Positions 41,160 through 52,894 of a stretch of 64,000 nucleotides of DNA are shown here, in pieces (the first letter of the stretch is position 1; every line of letters starts with the position of its first letter). The position numbers were made by a program, and so were the translations under genes. The stretch comes from Dolomedes plantarius. Taxonomy: Eukaryota; Arthropoda; Arachnida; Araneae; Dolomedidae. Location: positions 117,697,431 to 117,761,430 of the forward strand of contig OU015491.1 of the NCBI GenBank assembly GCA_907164885.2. The letters are read 5' to 3'. The notes beneath the pieces were generated by a model. That model worked only from the letters and a program-made list of their open reading frames with translations. It ran no database searches and was not told the origin of the DNA.

Positions 41160-43500
41160 TTGAATAAAGAGCAAACCCTCAGTGCCACATGTTCTTTAGT
41201 TAATTTATAATTTCCTGTGATTTCATTCAGTGTTGTCGCTTGTTTAGCTGCAGCGTCTACCATCGCATTTTCATTAATCCCACAGTGGGCTTTAACCCAG
41301 TGTAGGTTTACTGCTATCTCATGACTTTATATTAGGTTTTTTATATTTTCAATCCTATCTCCCTTAAAATAATATGCACATATAGCTTGCAGTGTACTTC
41401 TAGAATCACTGTATATATCGATTTCCTGTATTCCTTTACTTATAGCATCAGTGATGGCCATGTCAATGTCTTCAACTTCGGCGCTATAGAATGATGCATT
41501 ATTAGGTAGACGTTTACGTATTGTTTGTTCTATAACATTAAGGTTGCAACGTATACACGCCGCACCAACCCCTTTGTTGGTTTTTGAGCCATCAGTGTAG
41601 TATTTAATGTTCGATTTTGATTCCATGTTATATGTCCATTCATGTTTCCTCATTTCACTTACTTTCTTTAGAGGTCGGCTTTTTGTTTCGCCATTCTGCG
41701 CGTTCAGTACGATGTCTCTTAATTTTATTTCTGATCCTTTATTGTAGATTTCATAGATATTCTTTTCAATTTTAGCTGTTAAGTCTAATGGTATGCATCC
41801 TGATAAAACGTGGAGTGCATCAGTCGAAACTGTTCTGTAACATTTAGTCAACATTATTAAGAATGGTTGTTGTATCTGTCTTAATTTTAAATTCACTGTA
41901 TATTTACCATTATACCATGACAGCCGTCCATGCATTAGTATATTTTCTATTATAGTTAAATATAACTTTTTGACAATCTCAGGTTTCAAACTCCACGTAC
42001 TCTTACTGACTCTATTGATACTGTGTTGAAATTTTAATGCCTTATCTCTAATATTATTCATATGAAAGTTAAAATTTAACTTCTAGTCTAAGTAAACTCC
42101 TAAGTATTTAATATGCTCATTGTATTTGATGTTCTGCCCTTTAAACTTAATCGTGGGTCTCCTTGTAACTTATCCTTTGTGTGGTATTATTATGTAGTTG
42201 GATTTTTCAACACTAAATTGTAGTTGGTTTTTATCGGCCCAGTTCGAACATTTTTCCATTATTGCTCTCGCTGTCTCTGTAAATCTATATATAACTTTAC
42301 TCCTAAGCAGTATTACAATGTCATCCGCAAATGCCTGTATTTTGTTGCCATCGCCCACATCCTTTAATAGCAACTCGTTAATAATTAGTAACCACAGGAT
42401 TGGTCCAATGGACGTACCCTGTGGTACGCCAATATTATATTCCCACTCTTGTTCTTAATTTATAATTACGGTATGGTCTTTCAGGTAATCCATTATTATT
42501 TTCCTCAAGTTAGTATCCATTTCAGTTTTGTCAAGTTCTTCCTTTATTCTTTTTATTCTAACTGAATTAAATGCATTTTTCACATCCAGTGCAATTAAGC
42601 ACGTATGGTAGCCATTCTCTTTGTTTTCTTTAATTTTATCAAAAACACTATTCAACACTTCTACTACTCCCCTATTCCTCCTAAAGCCAATTTGATTTTC
42701 AGACAATAAACCCATACTTTCAAGATTTTCAATCTGTTGGAGAGGATTTTATCAAAAACTTTCCCCAAAATGGGGAGTACACATATCGGTCTGTAAGAAC
42801 TAGGATTTGAGGATCTTTGCCATCTTTGTGTATGTATACCACGCTAGCTTTTTTCCATTTACTAATGAAGCGGATTGCAACATTAAAATTCTGGCTGTGG
42901 CTCAAAGCATGACTATTAGGCAAATCACTAACTCCCCATGGTATTTTCGTAATGTTGACATTTATAGGGAGATAAATCTCCCCACTATTAAAATTATCTC
43001 AAAGATCTTGCTATTAATTTCCATAAAGATTTACCAAATGATCTTATTAAAAATCTTGCCGATTACGACCCTGCTGACCCAGCTAACAAGAAACGGCCCC
43101 GTGCCATTCTTGCTCGTAACTTTTTTAATTCTTTGTCCTATTTGTTCGCCCTGTTTCTTAAATCAAAAATAGGCTATCTATATTCGTGATCTGTTGAACT
43201 ATACTCTGCGTAAATCCGCCCAAACCCGGGGCTTTTTCAGGCTTCAATTCTTGTATTACTTTTTCCACTTCAATATTTGTAATTAATTGCTCATCCTCAG
43301 AATTTACATAATCATAATTTATATGCTCGTCTTCTCGTTGAAAATGATATGCCGCTAGAATTATTTTTATTTCTTCTTCTTTATACTTAATATTTCCTTC
43401 ATTATCTTTTAATATATTTATTCTCCTACATACTGTCACGGCTCCCTTAAATTTACCTGGATCTATATTTTTCTGCACCGTTAGTCTCGATTCAATGGAT
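41160..43500 (-). pseudogene. Degenerate LINE ORF2 (RT and RNase H)
   Basis: In minus-strand order: EEVEKVIQELKPEKAPG-like sequence (IEVEKVIQELKPEKAPGLGG, 43478-43166); then, after a reversed insertion, WKKASVVYIHKDGKDPQ; SENQIGFRRNRGVVEVLN; IALDVKNAFNSV; GVPQGTSIGPILW; catalytic FADD in IQAFADDIVIL (42373-42170); thumb region; and RNase H with YYTDGSKTNKG, FYSAEVEDIDMAI, IYSDSRSTLQAI and HWVKAHCGINENAMVDAA. All four RNase H acidic residues can be found, but frames shift several times. The LINE is of the RNase H-bearing group yet differs from the plus-strand LINE at 34.7-40.2 kb. ORF1 remains lie further upstream, split by an LTR retrotransposon. Confidence 0.85.
42867..43165 (+). pseudogene. 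LINE ORF2 C-terminal fragment, reversed insertion
   Basis: Plus-strand sequence reads KILAVAQSMTIRQITNSPWY, FRNVDIYREINLPTI and, after a frameshift, INFHKDLPNDLIKNLADYDP and ANKKRPRAIL. The NSPWY.RN..I...L..PTI pattern is typical of the C-terminus of Jockey-like LINE polyproteins. It interrupts the minus-strand LINE exactly between its LKPEKAPG and WKKASVV blocks. As a 3'-end fragment, it is a normal 5'-truncated LINE insertion. Confidence 0.75.
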
Positions 43501-43646
43501 GTTTGTTCTGTTTTTGGATATATTGCAATTATGTGCTTTTCTTTTTCCTGTTTTTCCTAGGTTTGGACCTTGATCTTCATCTAGGTTTTTGTTTGACTAC
43601 CTCTGCGTATGTTTCACCAACTTCCCTCGACTTTTTCCTCTCATAT

Positions 43647-43756
43647 AATATTAATACATGACTAAAACTACATTATTATTTAGTTTTAGTCTTGTATTAA
43701 TATTACACGAGATGTTAACATTACATTAGAGGATGTTAACTAAACATCCTCTAATG
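43647..43756. repeat. Two adjacent hairpin-forming inverted repeats
   Basis: Hairpin 1 (43647-43713): arms of about 23 bp (AATATTAATACATGACTAAAAC against its near-perfect complement) around a 10-nt loop. Hairpin 2 (43724-43756): perfect 14-bp arms CATTAGAGGATGTT/AACATCCTCTAATG around a 5-nt loop. Confidence 0.85.
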
Positions 43757-43800
43757 ATTTGTGTGTGTGTTTGTTGTTTCTTAAAGAGGGTGACCAATGT

Positions 43801-43941
43801 ATTAATGTCTATCAACATCCTTTCTTTTTCCTGTGGTTCCAAATTGCTCAAAGCGATAGCTATCTGTAAACTCTCATGAATATATTTACTGTTTGTTCCC
43901 CGCATGCATACGTCGAATCATAATATTTCTGCTCCTTTTAC
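43801..43941 (-). pseudogene. LINE ORF1 remnant, downstream part
   Basis: The minus strand reads LQIAIALSNLEPQEKERMLI and DINTLVTLFKKQQTHTQ. It is in line with the ORF1 scrap at 48147-48330 once the LTR retrotransposon is removed, and belongs to the minus-strand LINE whose RT follows at 43478. The endonuclease is largely deleted between here and the RT. Confidence 0.5.
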
Positions 43942-43945
43942 CTAT

Positions 43946-44494
43946 TGTGGCGTCACTGTAAGGCTTATAAACTCTCTGAGGCATTTTGAAGAAATTTCAC
44001 AACTATTGATCCATACCAAGAAAGACAGAGTTCTAATTAACAAACGAAGGCCAAATTTTTAAAACAAAAATTCAACAATTTATTAACAAAAAAATTAAAC
44101 ATTAGACATTGTCGACATATTCACTTAATTTACGTGCAGATTTACAGTGCGCGCTCTAGGGCCCATTCCGGCCCAAAAAAACAGGAGCCTCACAAAAACA
44201 CAACCGCTCGGGTCGATGTTCTACGCCGCTCTTCCCAATGTCTGGATTTTTAAGAAGGAGTGGAGGGCCGGCAGATTATCGGCTGACAGTTTCTTCTTAC
44301 ACGCCGAACTTTACTACATTTCAGAACGTTAAGATGACAGCTTTAGTGGCTGCCTCTGTGAGGAAAACAGTTTTTAATCCCCCCACGTGTTCCGAACTGG
44401 TGGAACCGAACAACACATTTCTTGAAAAATACGCAGCTGTGTTTCAGCCCTTGTGGGGTCTCGGGAAAAAAAACCATATTTCCAGTACGCTACA
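43946..44494 (-). repeat. LTR (3' in coding sense)
   Basis: Direct repeat partner of 47595-48146, with TG...CA borders when read on either strand. Confidence 0.93.
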
Positions 44495-44929
44495 GCTCCT
44501 CCACGCTCCAGGAAACTTTTTCTTCGCAGAAGAAAAAGTTTGTCCGTCTACCACACCTACACCACCAATAGCACAGTTTGTGCACCGGCATACAGACGAG
44601 TTGAAAGAAAAACACATAGCCAGCACCACCTTTAACACTCAAGTTGCAACCAAAATTTAACAAAGCACATAACCAAAATTTTGAAAATTTAATAACCTAT
44701 TAAATTCGCGTTCAGTGCATTTATTTTGTACGGGATGTCATTTTCAATAAAATCACTTAATTTCCATAAATCAATATTCATTCACTGATAAGCAATAAAA
44801 ATAATTCTAATAAACACATAAATACCCATACCAAAATACAACAATCCTATACCTTTCTATTGCATGACAAAAAAAAATCAATTTAATAACAGATACAAGC
44901 AATACAAGGTAAATCAACCTCCTGTGTAT

Positions 44930-45433
44930 TTAATCTGGATTTTCAACATGAGCTATCCACTTACTAATAATTAAAAAATACAAAAACGTGATGCCCATGT
45001 GAACCACAGGTAGATGCATAGTGCAACTCATTCCAGGCTTACCACCCGAAACGAAATACAAGTCAATCAAATTCTCTCCCGACTGATCTACCTCCGAAAT
45101 CCACTTTTTACTCTTTCTCATCACCTCTCGCGACGCAAGATGTTTACTTCCTAACCCGAAAGAAAAACTGGAACTCTCAGGATTGGACAATTTGGCCCTT
45201 GCAGGTAACCCTGATCTCGTAACCGAAATTTCAGCTTCTAAAACGACCACTGAATTTGCCATCTCTATCTCTATAGCTATCTCCTCTCTCACATTCCTTT
45301 CCAAACTTAACACCCTTTTACCCTCATGCTCTTCACCTTCTCTCATATCCATTACCCCTTTTTCAATTCCGAACTTTCCTAACTCTCCCGGGATCACTAA
45401 CAATCCTCCTAAGTCTTCGTTCTTATCTTTCAA
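44930..45433 (-). pseudogene. Downstream open stretch of gag-only retroelement
   Basis: Open for about 165 codons on the minus strand (GGLLVIPGELGKFGIEKG, EEIAIEIEMANSVVVLEAE), without recognised motifs. It probably continues the gag frame from 45472-46137 after a frameshift. A hydrophobic stretch (GITFLYFLIIS) lies near the end. No protease, RT or integrase motif is present. Confidence 0.4.
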
Positions 45434-45471
45434 ACGTGAGTCGTGTTCCTCAGGTTCATCGACCTCCTGCC

Positions 45472-46137
45472 CTAACAGTAACTCTTTCTTCCCATCCCCA
45501 CAACTCGGCTGGCCTTTCTCAGATGCCCCCGAATGTTTTCAAAACACGGCAAGGTTACTCCCTCATTTTCCTCTGTCGTAATTTTTCCCGACTCAACTAG
45601 ACTTTCCCCTTTCGTCTCCACCCAAGTTCGCGGAGCAGGGTCCGCTCTCCGACTGTTTTCACAGCAAAAATCTACCTCTTTCTTCTCGGACTGAGAACCT
45701 ATTTTTCCCCTGGACGGCTTTTCCGCTTGCGGAATATCCGCAGAGTCTACTTGAGTCTTCTTCCCCTCTTCCATTTGCTCAGAATCATAATTCACTGTTT
45801 CCCTTACCGTATTCTGGGGATATTCTGGGGTCGCCAAACGGGCTTGAGATATAATTCGCGATTTTTCCAATTCGAAAATCCTATATATTTCAGCTTTCTC
45901 CATAGCAAAAATCCTATCTCTTTCCGCCTCTTCCCGTACCCTAGCCGCTTTTTCCTGTCGTAATCTATCTTGCATAATGGTTTCAAGAAGTCCCCTAACA
46001 AAATTCTCCTCGTAATTTGGACTACTCTCTATTAATTTTTTTAGATGGATTATTAATGCATCTGGGGCGGGCTGTTGACCCAACCTCATCGCCAAAATTT
46101 TCAAATCTGCCTTTCTCCCTTTACTGAGGTAAGCCAT
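45472..46137 (-). pseudogene. Gypsy-type gag N-terminus
   Basis: The minus-strand ATG at 46137 opens MAYLSKGRKADLKILAMRLG, then QPAPDALIIHLKKLIESSP, YEENFVRGLLETIMQ and a charged coiled-coil region (RVREEAERDRIF, FELEKSRIIS). This matches the N-terminal pattern of gag proteins from spider gypsy elements as I remember them: a short helical domain, then a Glu/Arg-rich FELEKLR helix. The usual capsid core with its QL..LL.G.A motif does not follow; the frame continues in low-complexity acidic sequence. The element is thus gag-derived and probably non-autonomous. Whether this frame is intact for its family cannot be judged here. Confidence 0.7.
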
Positions 46138-47594
46138 TTTTATACACCGAAATCAAACACAAATTTATAGGCACAGGTAAGGAAAATTTAAAAAAAAACT
46201 CAAAATAACTAAAACACCTTCAATTAAATTTTCTTCATGAAACCATGTATTTTACAATGGGATCATACACATAAACAAACAAAATAGCAAAAATTTCATA
46301 TATAACACTTTAGCTTAACTTTTCCAAATTGCAATAATAACTTTTTCAAAATCAAAACATTAGATTAACCTTTTTTAACATTCGATAACACACAAAAACA
46401 ATACTTCTACATAGCAAGTCGTTGAATTATCGTTTATCCCGCTACTATAATTGAGATATGCAGCTTGTATATTTTCCACAAAGGCACTAGTTTAGTCAAC
46501 CTTTTATTTAAAAAAAACTCAATTAATAACCAAGTAGCAAACGTTAATCAACACTTATACCGCTACAAGCATTAACCGGAATATACAGTTTGTATATCCA
46601 ACCCACAAAGGCACTAGCTTAGTTAACCTTTGAAAACAATTAGAACCTTCTAATTAACAACGTTAGTTAACGTACAAAAACTCTCAATACATGCTTTAAA
46701 AAAATTATCGAGAGAAACAAAAAAAATACCACTGTATTTATTTTTTTAAAACAAACAGTTTGTGACAGGTAGCTTACCCAAAAATAACAAAAAACTCAAA
46801 TAATAACTGTTTCAAAAAATTATTGAGAAAAAAATACCGCTTGTATCTATTTTTTTAAAAAACATTTTAGGCAACGCAACCAGGGTAGTTTTTACCCTCC
46901 ACAAGAATTTCAACCACTTTTTGCATCATAGCTAGTTTAGCCATTCACACGTTACATATAAATACTACGGTTGCAAAATACACTACGTTTCCCACAAAAC
47001 AATTGCACTGATATGTACTTTTCAAGCAATTCATCACAACTTAAAACTTAAAACTATTTCCGAAAAATACCTATCCAAAAAAAAAAAAAAAACAATGCAA
47101 TTTTGAGTATCTAAAAGCAGTACTTACAGCTTTTTGCAGGAAACAGCGCAAGGGTCATCTCACAACACAGCTCACACTGTTGACACTTTCACTTCCAGAA
47201 AATCTTGACCGCAACACGAATCCACACAAAAACGAAACTGCATTAGACGCCGAAACACTCAATTTCACTGCACAGTCGAAAACACGGGGGTCAAAAAACC
47301 CCTGAAAACACCCCTTTTCTTGACCGCACCATGAAAAACACAGGAGCACAGAGGTACTATCGCGATTCCCCTACTGCGAAGATGGGTCGATAACCTCTTA
47401 ACTTTCGCGGAGCACTGCTATTCTTCAAAAATCACTCCTTCGAAAAGGGGAGGTTTTCCTCTGAACACTCCCCGCTACGGCGGCGTATTAAAATCTGTAC
47501 ATTCTATGGGTCCGAGAAAAATGACCCGCAATTTGGCATACTGACTCTGCTTTCAAAACCGGGTACGGATCCAACCGCTGATCACCAATTAAGC
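46138..47594. other. Leader region of gag-only LTR retrotransposon
   Basis: About 1.45 kb between the gag ATG and the 5' LTR, without a supported gene. Two related blocks contain GCACTAG.TTAG.(C/T)AACCTTT (about 46485 and 46610), and two contain AACAAAAAACTCAAATAATAA-like sequence near 46790. Such long repetitive leaders are common in non-autonomous LTR elements. Confidence 0.6.
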
Positions 47595-48146
47595 TGTGGC
47601 GTCACTGTAAGGCTGATAAACTCTCTGAGGCATTTTGAAGAAATTTCACAACTATTGATCCATACCAAGAAAGACAGAGTTCTAATTAACAAACGAAGGC
47701 CAAATTTTTAAAACAAAAATTCAACAATTTATTAACAAAAAAATTAAACATTAGACATTTTCGACATATTCACTTAATTTACGTGCAGATTTACAGTGCG
47801 TGCTCCAGGGCCCATTCCGGCCCAAAAAAAACAGGAGCCTTACAAATACACAACCGCTCGGGTCGATGTTCTACGCCGCTCTTCCCAATGTCTGGATTTT
47901 TCAGAAGGGGTGGAGGGTCGGCAGATTATCGGCTGACAGTTTCTTCTTACACGCCGAACTTTACTACATTTCAGAACGTTAAGATGACAGCTTTAGTGGC
48001 TGCCTCTGTGAGGAAAACGGTTTTTAATCCCCCCCACGTGTTCCGAACTGGTGGAACCGAACAACACATTTCTTGAAAAACACGCAGCTGTGTTTCAGCC
48101 CTTGTGGGGTCTCGGGAAAAAAAAACCATATTTCCAGTACGCTACA
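47595..48146 (-). repeat. LTR (5' in coding sense)
   Basis: Direct repeat partner of 43946-44494. CTAT follows at 48147-48150 as target duplication. Confidence 0.93.
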
Positions 48147-48330
48147 CTATACATAACCTCTTCCCTATCGCTCGTACTTGGTTTTAATATATCTTTATCT
48201 TTTTCCCTTTCCTCCTCTTCTTTACGAATCGTTCCTGGTGTTAACACTTCCATATTTTTAATAACTGTTTTTGTTTTTGATTTGGGAAAAGCCGATTTAG
48301 ACGCTGCCCTAGGGGGAATTGCTCCTTACT
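48147..48330 (-). pseudogene. LINE ORF1 remnant, upstream part
   Basis: The minus strand reads ASKSAFPKSKTKTVIKNM, EVLTPGTIRKEEEE and REKDKDILKPSTSDREEVM. It is a Lys/Glu-rich stretch open up to the LTR border and probably part of the ORF1 of the LINE that continues at 43941. Confidence 0.45.
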
Positions 48331-48884
48331 TATTGCAAACCTTAAATCAATGTTGAAAAATAAATCAACTATGTCGTATGAACAGGATATGTCGTTCATA
48401 CAGGATATACAATATATTAGCACCTTAAAATATAATTAACACAAAATGCATTACACAAATAGATTTCTAAACAGCTGCACAAAAAGACACTGCTCAGTCA
48501 GCATTTAAAAGCAGCAACATATGCGACAATCAAATAAACTAACAAATAAATAAACCGCCTACATTGACTGTACTTAACCAAAAAAGGCTCGTAAGCTACT
48601 AGCTTATTCAAAATAAGAATTTCACAATCACTGAAATGTTCTTGAGTCTTATTTAGTAATGCAAATTATATCTTCTGCCTGAAGAATCCACAGTTCCCAT
48701 GGAGCCCAACAGTAGCACTAGGCCTCACTCCTTGCCGGCGCTCGCCGAGGGTGTCCGCTTGGTCGACGGCTGCAAGCTCCGGTACGCCGTACAAGTTAGG
48801 CCTACCCGAACTTTATAGTCTAAGTGCTGTTATTTTCAATTTTATCAATTTTTAACAATAATTTTTATATAGGCGTGTAGGCTG
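48331..48884. other. Unassigned DNA
   Basis: No recognised feature apart from a GC-rich patch at about 48727-48800. Confidence 0.45.
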
Positions 48885-48972
48885 CATCCCAAAATCCCCT
48901 GGGACCAAAATTTTCGTTCGTTATATCCTTGAGTTCGTTATATACCGGGTTCGCTATAACGGGGTTCGACTG
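48885..48972. mobile_element. pogo/Tigger-like terminal repeat
   Basis: The minus strand reads CAGTCGAACCCCGTTATAGC then GAACCCGGTATATAACGAA, next to TA at 48973-48974. Such CAGTCGAACC...TATA.CGAA ends are typical of pogo/Tigger-type transposons. The partner end was not found. Confidence 0.65.
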
Positions 48973-49092
48973 TACAACTAAACAAGACCACTCAATTTTT
49001 GCTGGATATTGTAGGCACAGAAGATCTTGAGAATGACTTCACACATTTTTTTCACATATTTTTGAATATGTATTTTAAGTTTATTTCTGTAT

Positions 49093-49435
49093 GCGCAGTA
49101 GCCCAGTTGGCAAGAGCAGCGGGCCAGTGATCTGAACGTCGCTGGTTCAATGCTCGTCGCTGCAAATCTACCGCTGTGTTCACTAATGGTGGCCGGGGCA
49201 CGTAAAATAGGGCGGGGCTACAATGTCCTCCAAGTTCTCAAATTTACCTCTGGAGGTGCGGGGTCAAGTGTTCCGGTCTCATCACTTGACTCAGTTCAAA
49301 ATTACGGGACCGGTCATTTAGCCAAGTCGGACTCCGACCCTTGTGGTGCTAATTCAAAACAGGAACCGCACATTTATCGCCCATAGCCTTCGGGACTTGA
49401 TCTGATGTCTACTGTCGGTCAAGGGGCATAAGCAA
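49093..49435 (+). repeat. tRNA-derived SINE
   Basis: TAGCCCAGTTGG (A box, 49099-49110) and GGTTCAATGCT (B box, 49144-49154) form a pol III promoter, followed by a GC-rich body to about 49435 (GTGGCCGGGGCACGTAAAAT and others). No acceptor stem closes, so it is a SINE and not a tRNA gene. Confidence 0.85.
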
Positions 49436-49440
49436 CAAGT

Positions 49441-51240
49441 TTACTTCTGTCTCTAGTCATTAGTGAAAGAAAAATAGAAATCATTGCAAATTACTATAGA
49501 TCTGTATGCAAAAGCCTGCAAAATTTTACTTTTGAACAGAAAGTTTACTCATACTTGTTGAAATCTGAGAGAAAACCCCAAATTACACATGTAGTCTGAA
49601 TCATGTTATTTAATTCCTTTCATTCAAATTAATTCACTTCTGCATATCATAACACACAAAAAGATATGTGCGGATGAATTTGAAAGTAGACATAAATGTA
49701 TCAGTTTATTCAATTTTAAAAAAATCTAACACAATACAACATAACTTAATATTTCCAATTGTATCATAAACATACATACAAGGAAGATGTTCATAATAAA
49801 ACCATTTCACTTGATAAGTCATATAAAGACACACTTCTGATTTTACATGAACATAGTGGTAAAGAATAAGTTGAAATACATTTTAGAGCTGTACAAAATT
49901 GCTAGATTACAGATAAAGTATATTTTCAAAAAAGTAATTGCATGCATACTAAAGATAATTTATCGAAAGGAAAAAATTTCTGGCATGCATTCTCTACTTA
50001 TTGCATATTACAATCAAACCACGATCAAAACATATTTATTTAGATAGGAAAAATTTTAAGTGTGTTGATAAATGCTGTGAAAACTCGAAAACATACATAA
50101 ACCGTCACAAAGAGGGCCAAAGGATAATTTAAGATTGCCTCCAAATATCCAACGACAGATGGATTATTAAATACGAAACATCGCAAGCAAAACATGCACA
50201 GTCACAAAAATACACACTTGCACCGAAACTTGTAACATTATCTGTTGTGAATGCCTCAGCATATGAAAGAACATGTCATGATTTTTTAATTTTAAATAAA
50301 AATGTGCAAACATATTCATGATATTAAAAAAATATAAGGAACATACACCACACTCTGATCCTCTTCATGCAACACCCTCCCCACAAATAACAAAAAGCAC
50401 AATTATTGATCACAAACATAATTCTGAAATAAATAAAGCATTTTAAATAAAATAAATATGATACATGCAAAAATTAACTCAAAAACATCAATAAACCCTT
50501 TAGTAGCTCAACAAGTTATGAATTTCTCTAAATATGGTGGAAAATTTACTTAATATTAGTATACCCAAAACTTACTTCCTAAAGACTCAAGAACCTGCCA
50601 ACAAGAAAATAGTGCCACAAAAAAGGTTTTTTTCAACAAAAAACAGAGATTAAGCAAGCCACCTAGAGAGGAACAACTGATATCCACGAATTCTGTATTA
50701 AATAAACCTTTTATATGTATAAATACTCAAAATAATCACAGTTATATTGCCTTGGATAAATAAAAAAATAACCATTCATCATAAATATATACATAACTTT
50801 GCCTAAAAGTCATTGCGACTAACTCCATGTAAAATATATACTTCCTTATAACAACAAATTTTATAAACAAACAATTAAACATGTAACTTATCCGACAGAA
50901 AACTCATCCTTCCCATTATTATGAAAATCATAAAAAAAAAAAATCTTTTACTTAGCATTCAAGTTTGAGTTTAAACATTAGGAGATGAGCCATAAGTTCT
51001 GTTTATGCACAGATAGTACAAATAGTTGTTTTATGTTTGTTTAATTTTTATTTTATTTTGTGTTATTTATACACTATTTCATGTATTAAATTAAAATTTT
51101 AATTTTATTGTTTGTTTCTATTATATGAACAACTGTGACAACAAAAAATTGTTTCATTTATTAAATACTTCTATTTCTAGCTCTTATAAGTTCTAATTTT
51201 AACATTTACCGGTTTTAATTAACTTATTTTTAATATCTAC
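49441..51240. other. AT-rich DNA, nothing recognised
   Basis: 1.8 kb without a supported gene, transposon end or tandem repeat. Confidence 0.5.
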
Positions 51241-52560
51241 TAGCTGAAGTACCCGTCATTGCCCGGGATTTTAATTATATTTGTTAACCAAAATCAACAC
51301 AGTATAAATAACATAGAAAAAGTATATGTGAAATGTTATACACATCTCAGAATTCAGGAATTTCAGCCTTTCATCATTGTAGCATTAAAATCTGAAAAGT
51401 AAAAAAGTCAAATTGTCTAATGTTTGCTAACCAAAATTAATTTAAAACTAAACACGTTATAAATAACATAGAAAAAAACATGTGAAATCACATGTGAAAT
51501 CACACATGAATAAAATGAAAACCCAATAAAAAATATATAAAATTATAATAAACTCCTCAGAATTCAGCTAGATTTAGCCTTTTATCATTTGGGCAAAAAA
51601 AGAAGCTGAAATTACAGGTTTAGCAGAAATTTCCAATAGAACCATGATATGACTCTAGCGTTGCCTCTTAAAAAATGAAGTGTTTGATTGAGGGCTGCAA
51701 ACCATTCAACTCCTCTCCACATTAAACTCCTATAAACATCCTCTACATATTAAATTCCTTTTCTCTCCATAATAAACTCCTCAGAATTTTGGTAGATTCA
51801 GCCTTTCATCATAGTACCACTAAAACCTGAAACATCCTCTCCAGAAATATAAATTTATTAATTACAATAATTAAACTCACGCAAATGTATGAATTACATA
51901 AGTTTTTTAACCAACATTTGAATAATTCGTAAATGAAAAAGCATATGAAAATAAAGATAATAAGAACTTCCGGAATCGAAATTAATTACCCTTAATTTTT
52001 ATTTAATAAAAAACCAACATAATATGAATAAAAACGATAGTTGTTTAAAAGCATATGAAAATAAAGCTATTATAAAGATAATAATAAAAAAAGCATATGA
52101 AAATAATGCTCGCGTATGAAGTTAACTTTATGATATAAAGATAGTAATAATAATATAAACCGCGTGCATAAAATATTTAGCTTTTCAAGCGAAATAAATT
52201 AATTTTTAGAAAAAAAATACTTTTAATCGAGAAATTAAATACATTGCACAAAATTTTGATTTTACCAACTTTCTACACTACAATTTACACTCTACTTCTT
52301 TGAAGTTGGGTGTTGAAACATCCTCTTTGAAAAATTTACACCCTACTTCTTTTAAATAGGGTGTAAATATAAAGTTTTAAAAGCGAATTGAATGCCAATT
52401 AAAAATTATTGTTGTTTAAAATCATATGAAAATTACGCTATTATAAAGATAAAAAAAGGCATAGGAAAATAATGCGTGCGCATGAAGTTAACGTTACGAT
52501 ATAAAGATAGTAATAATAATATATATATATATATATATATAAAACAGTTCCGTAACTAAC
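51241..52560 (+). mobile_element. Microsatellite-associated repeat, copy 2
   Basis: Starts TAGCTGAAGTACCCGTCATT then GCCCGGGATTTTAATTAT and TTGTTAACCAAAATCAACAC, matching 2577-2650. Internal segments (AATAAACTCCTCAGAATT) recur several times. It ends in a TA tract (52517-52541) followed by GTTCCGTAACTAACTGACTG, another widespread arthropod repeat motif. Confidence 0.7.
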
Positions 52561-52890
52561 TGACTGACTGATTGACTGACTGACATACAACGTACAGACC
52601 AAACCGCGGGAAATAAAAGGGCTGAAATTTTGCATGGCGATTCTTCTTATAGTGTAGGAGTGCACTAAGAAAGATTTTTGAAAAATTCTTCTTAGATTTT
52701 TTTAAAATTAAATTTTTGAGTTGTTTTAGTAACTTTTTTTAAGTTTGCATTTAAAATAATAATAATTTGAGGGTTATAAAATTTATATCACGAAAAAGAT
52801 CATAAAAATTCCTTCAATATGAAATCTTTTTCGAATCTTTACCTCCATTTTATGATTTTTGGTGAATTTTTAAAGATTAATTTTTAGAAT
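52561..52890. other. Repeat tail and AT-rich DNA
   Basis: ACTGACTGA-type units, then GGGCTGAAATTTTGCATGGC, a common end of microsatellite-associated repeats, then AT-rich DNA. Confidence 0.5.
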
Positions 52891-52894
52891 TTAA

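Larger units (their letters stand above)
43946..48146 (-). mobile_element. Complete gag-only LTR retrotransposon (4.2 kb)
   Basis: Two direct repeats of about 550 bp begin TGTGGCGTCACTGTAAGGC and end CCAGTACGCTACA (43946-44494 and 47595-48146), and differ at only a handful of positions. A 4-bp duplication CTAT flanks the element (43942-43945 and 48147-48150). Coding sense is the minus strand. The internal part of 3.1 kb encodes only a gag-like protein, with no protease, RT or integrase, so it must be mobilised in trans. A probable primer-binding site (TGGTGATCAGCGG on the minus strand) lies next to the 5' LTR near 47588. Near-identical LTRs indicate a recent insertion, into an older LINE. Confidence 0.93.

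Noticed and set aside
44147..44660. Plus-strand frames repeated at 47.8-48.1 kb
   Set aside because: They lie in the two LTRs of the gag-only element and duplicate only because the LTRs do; coding sense of the element is the minus strand.
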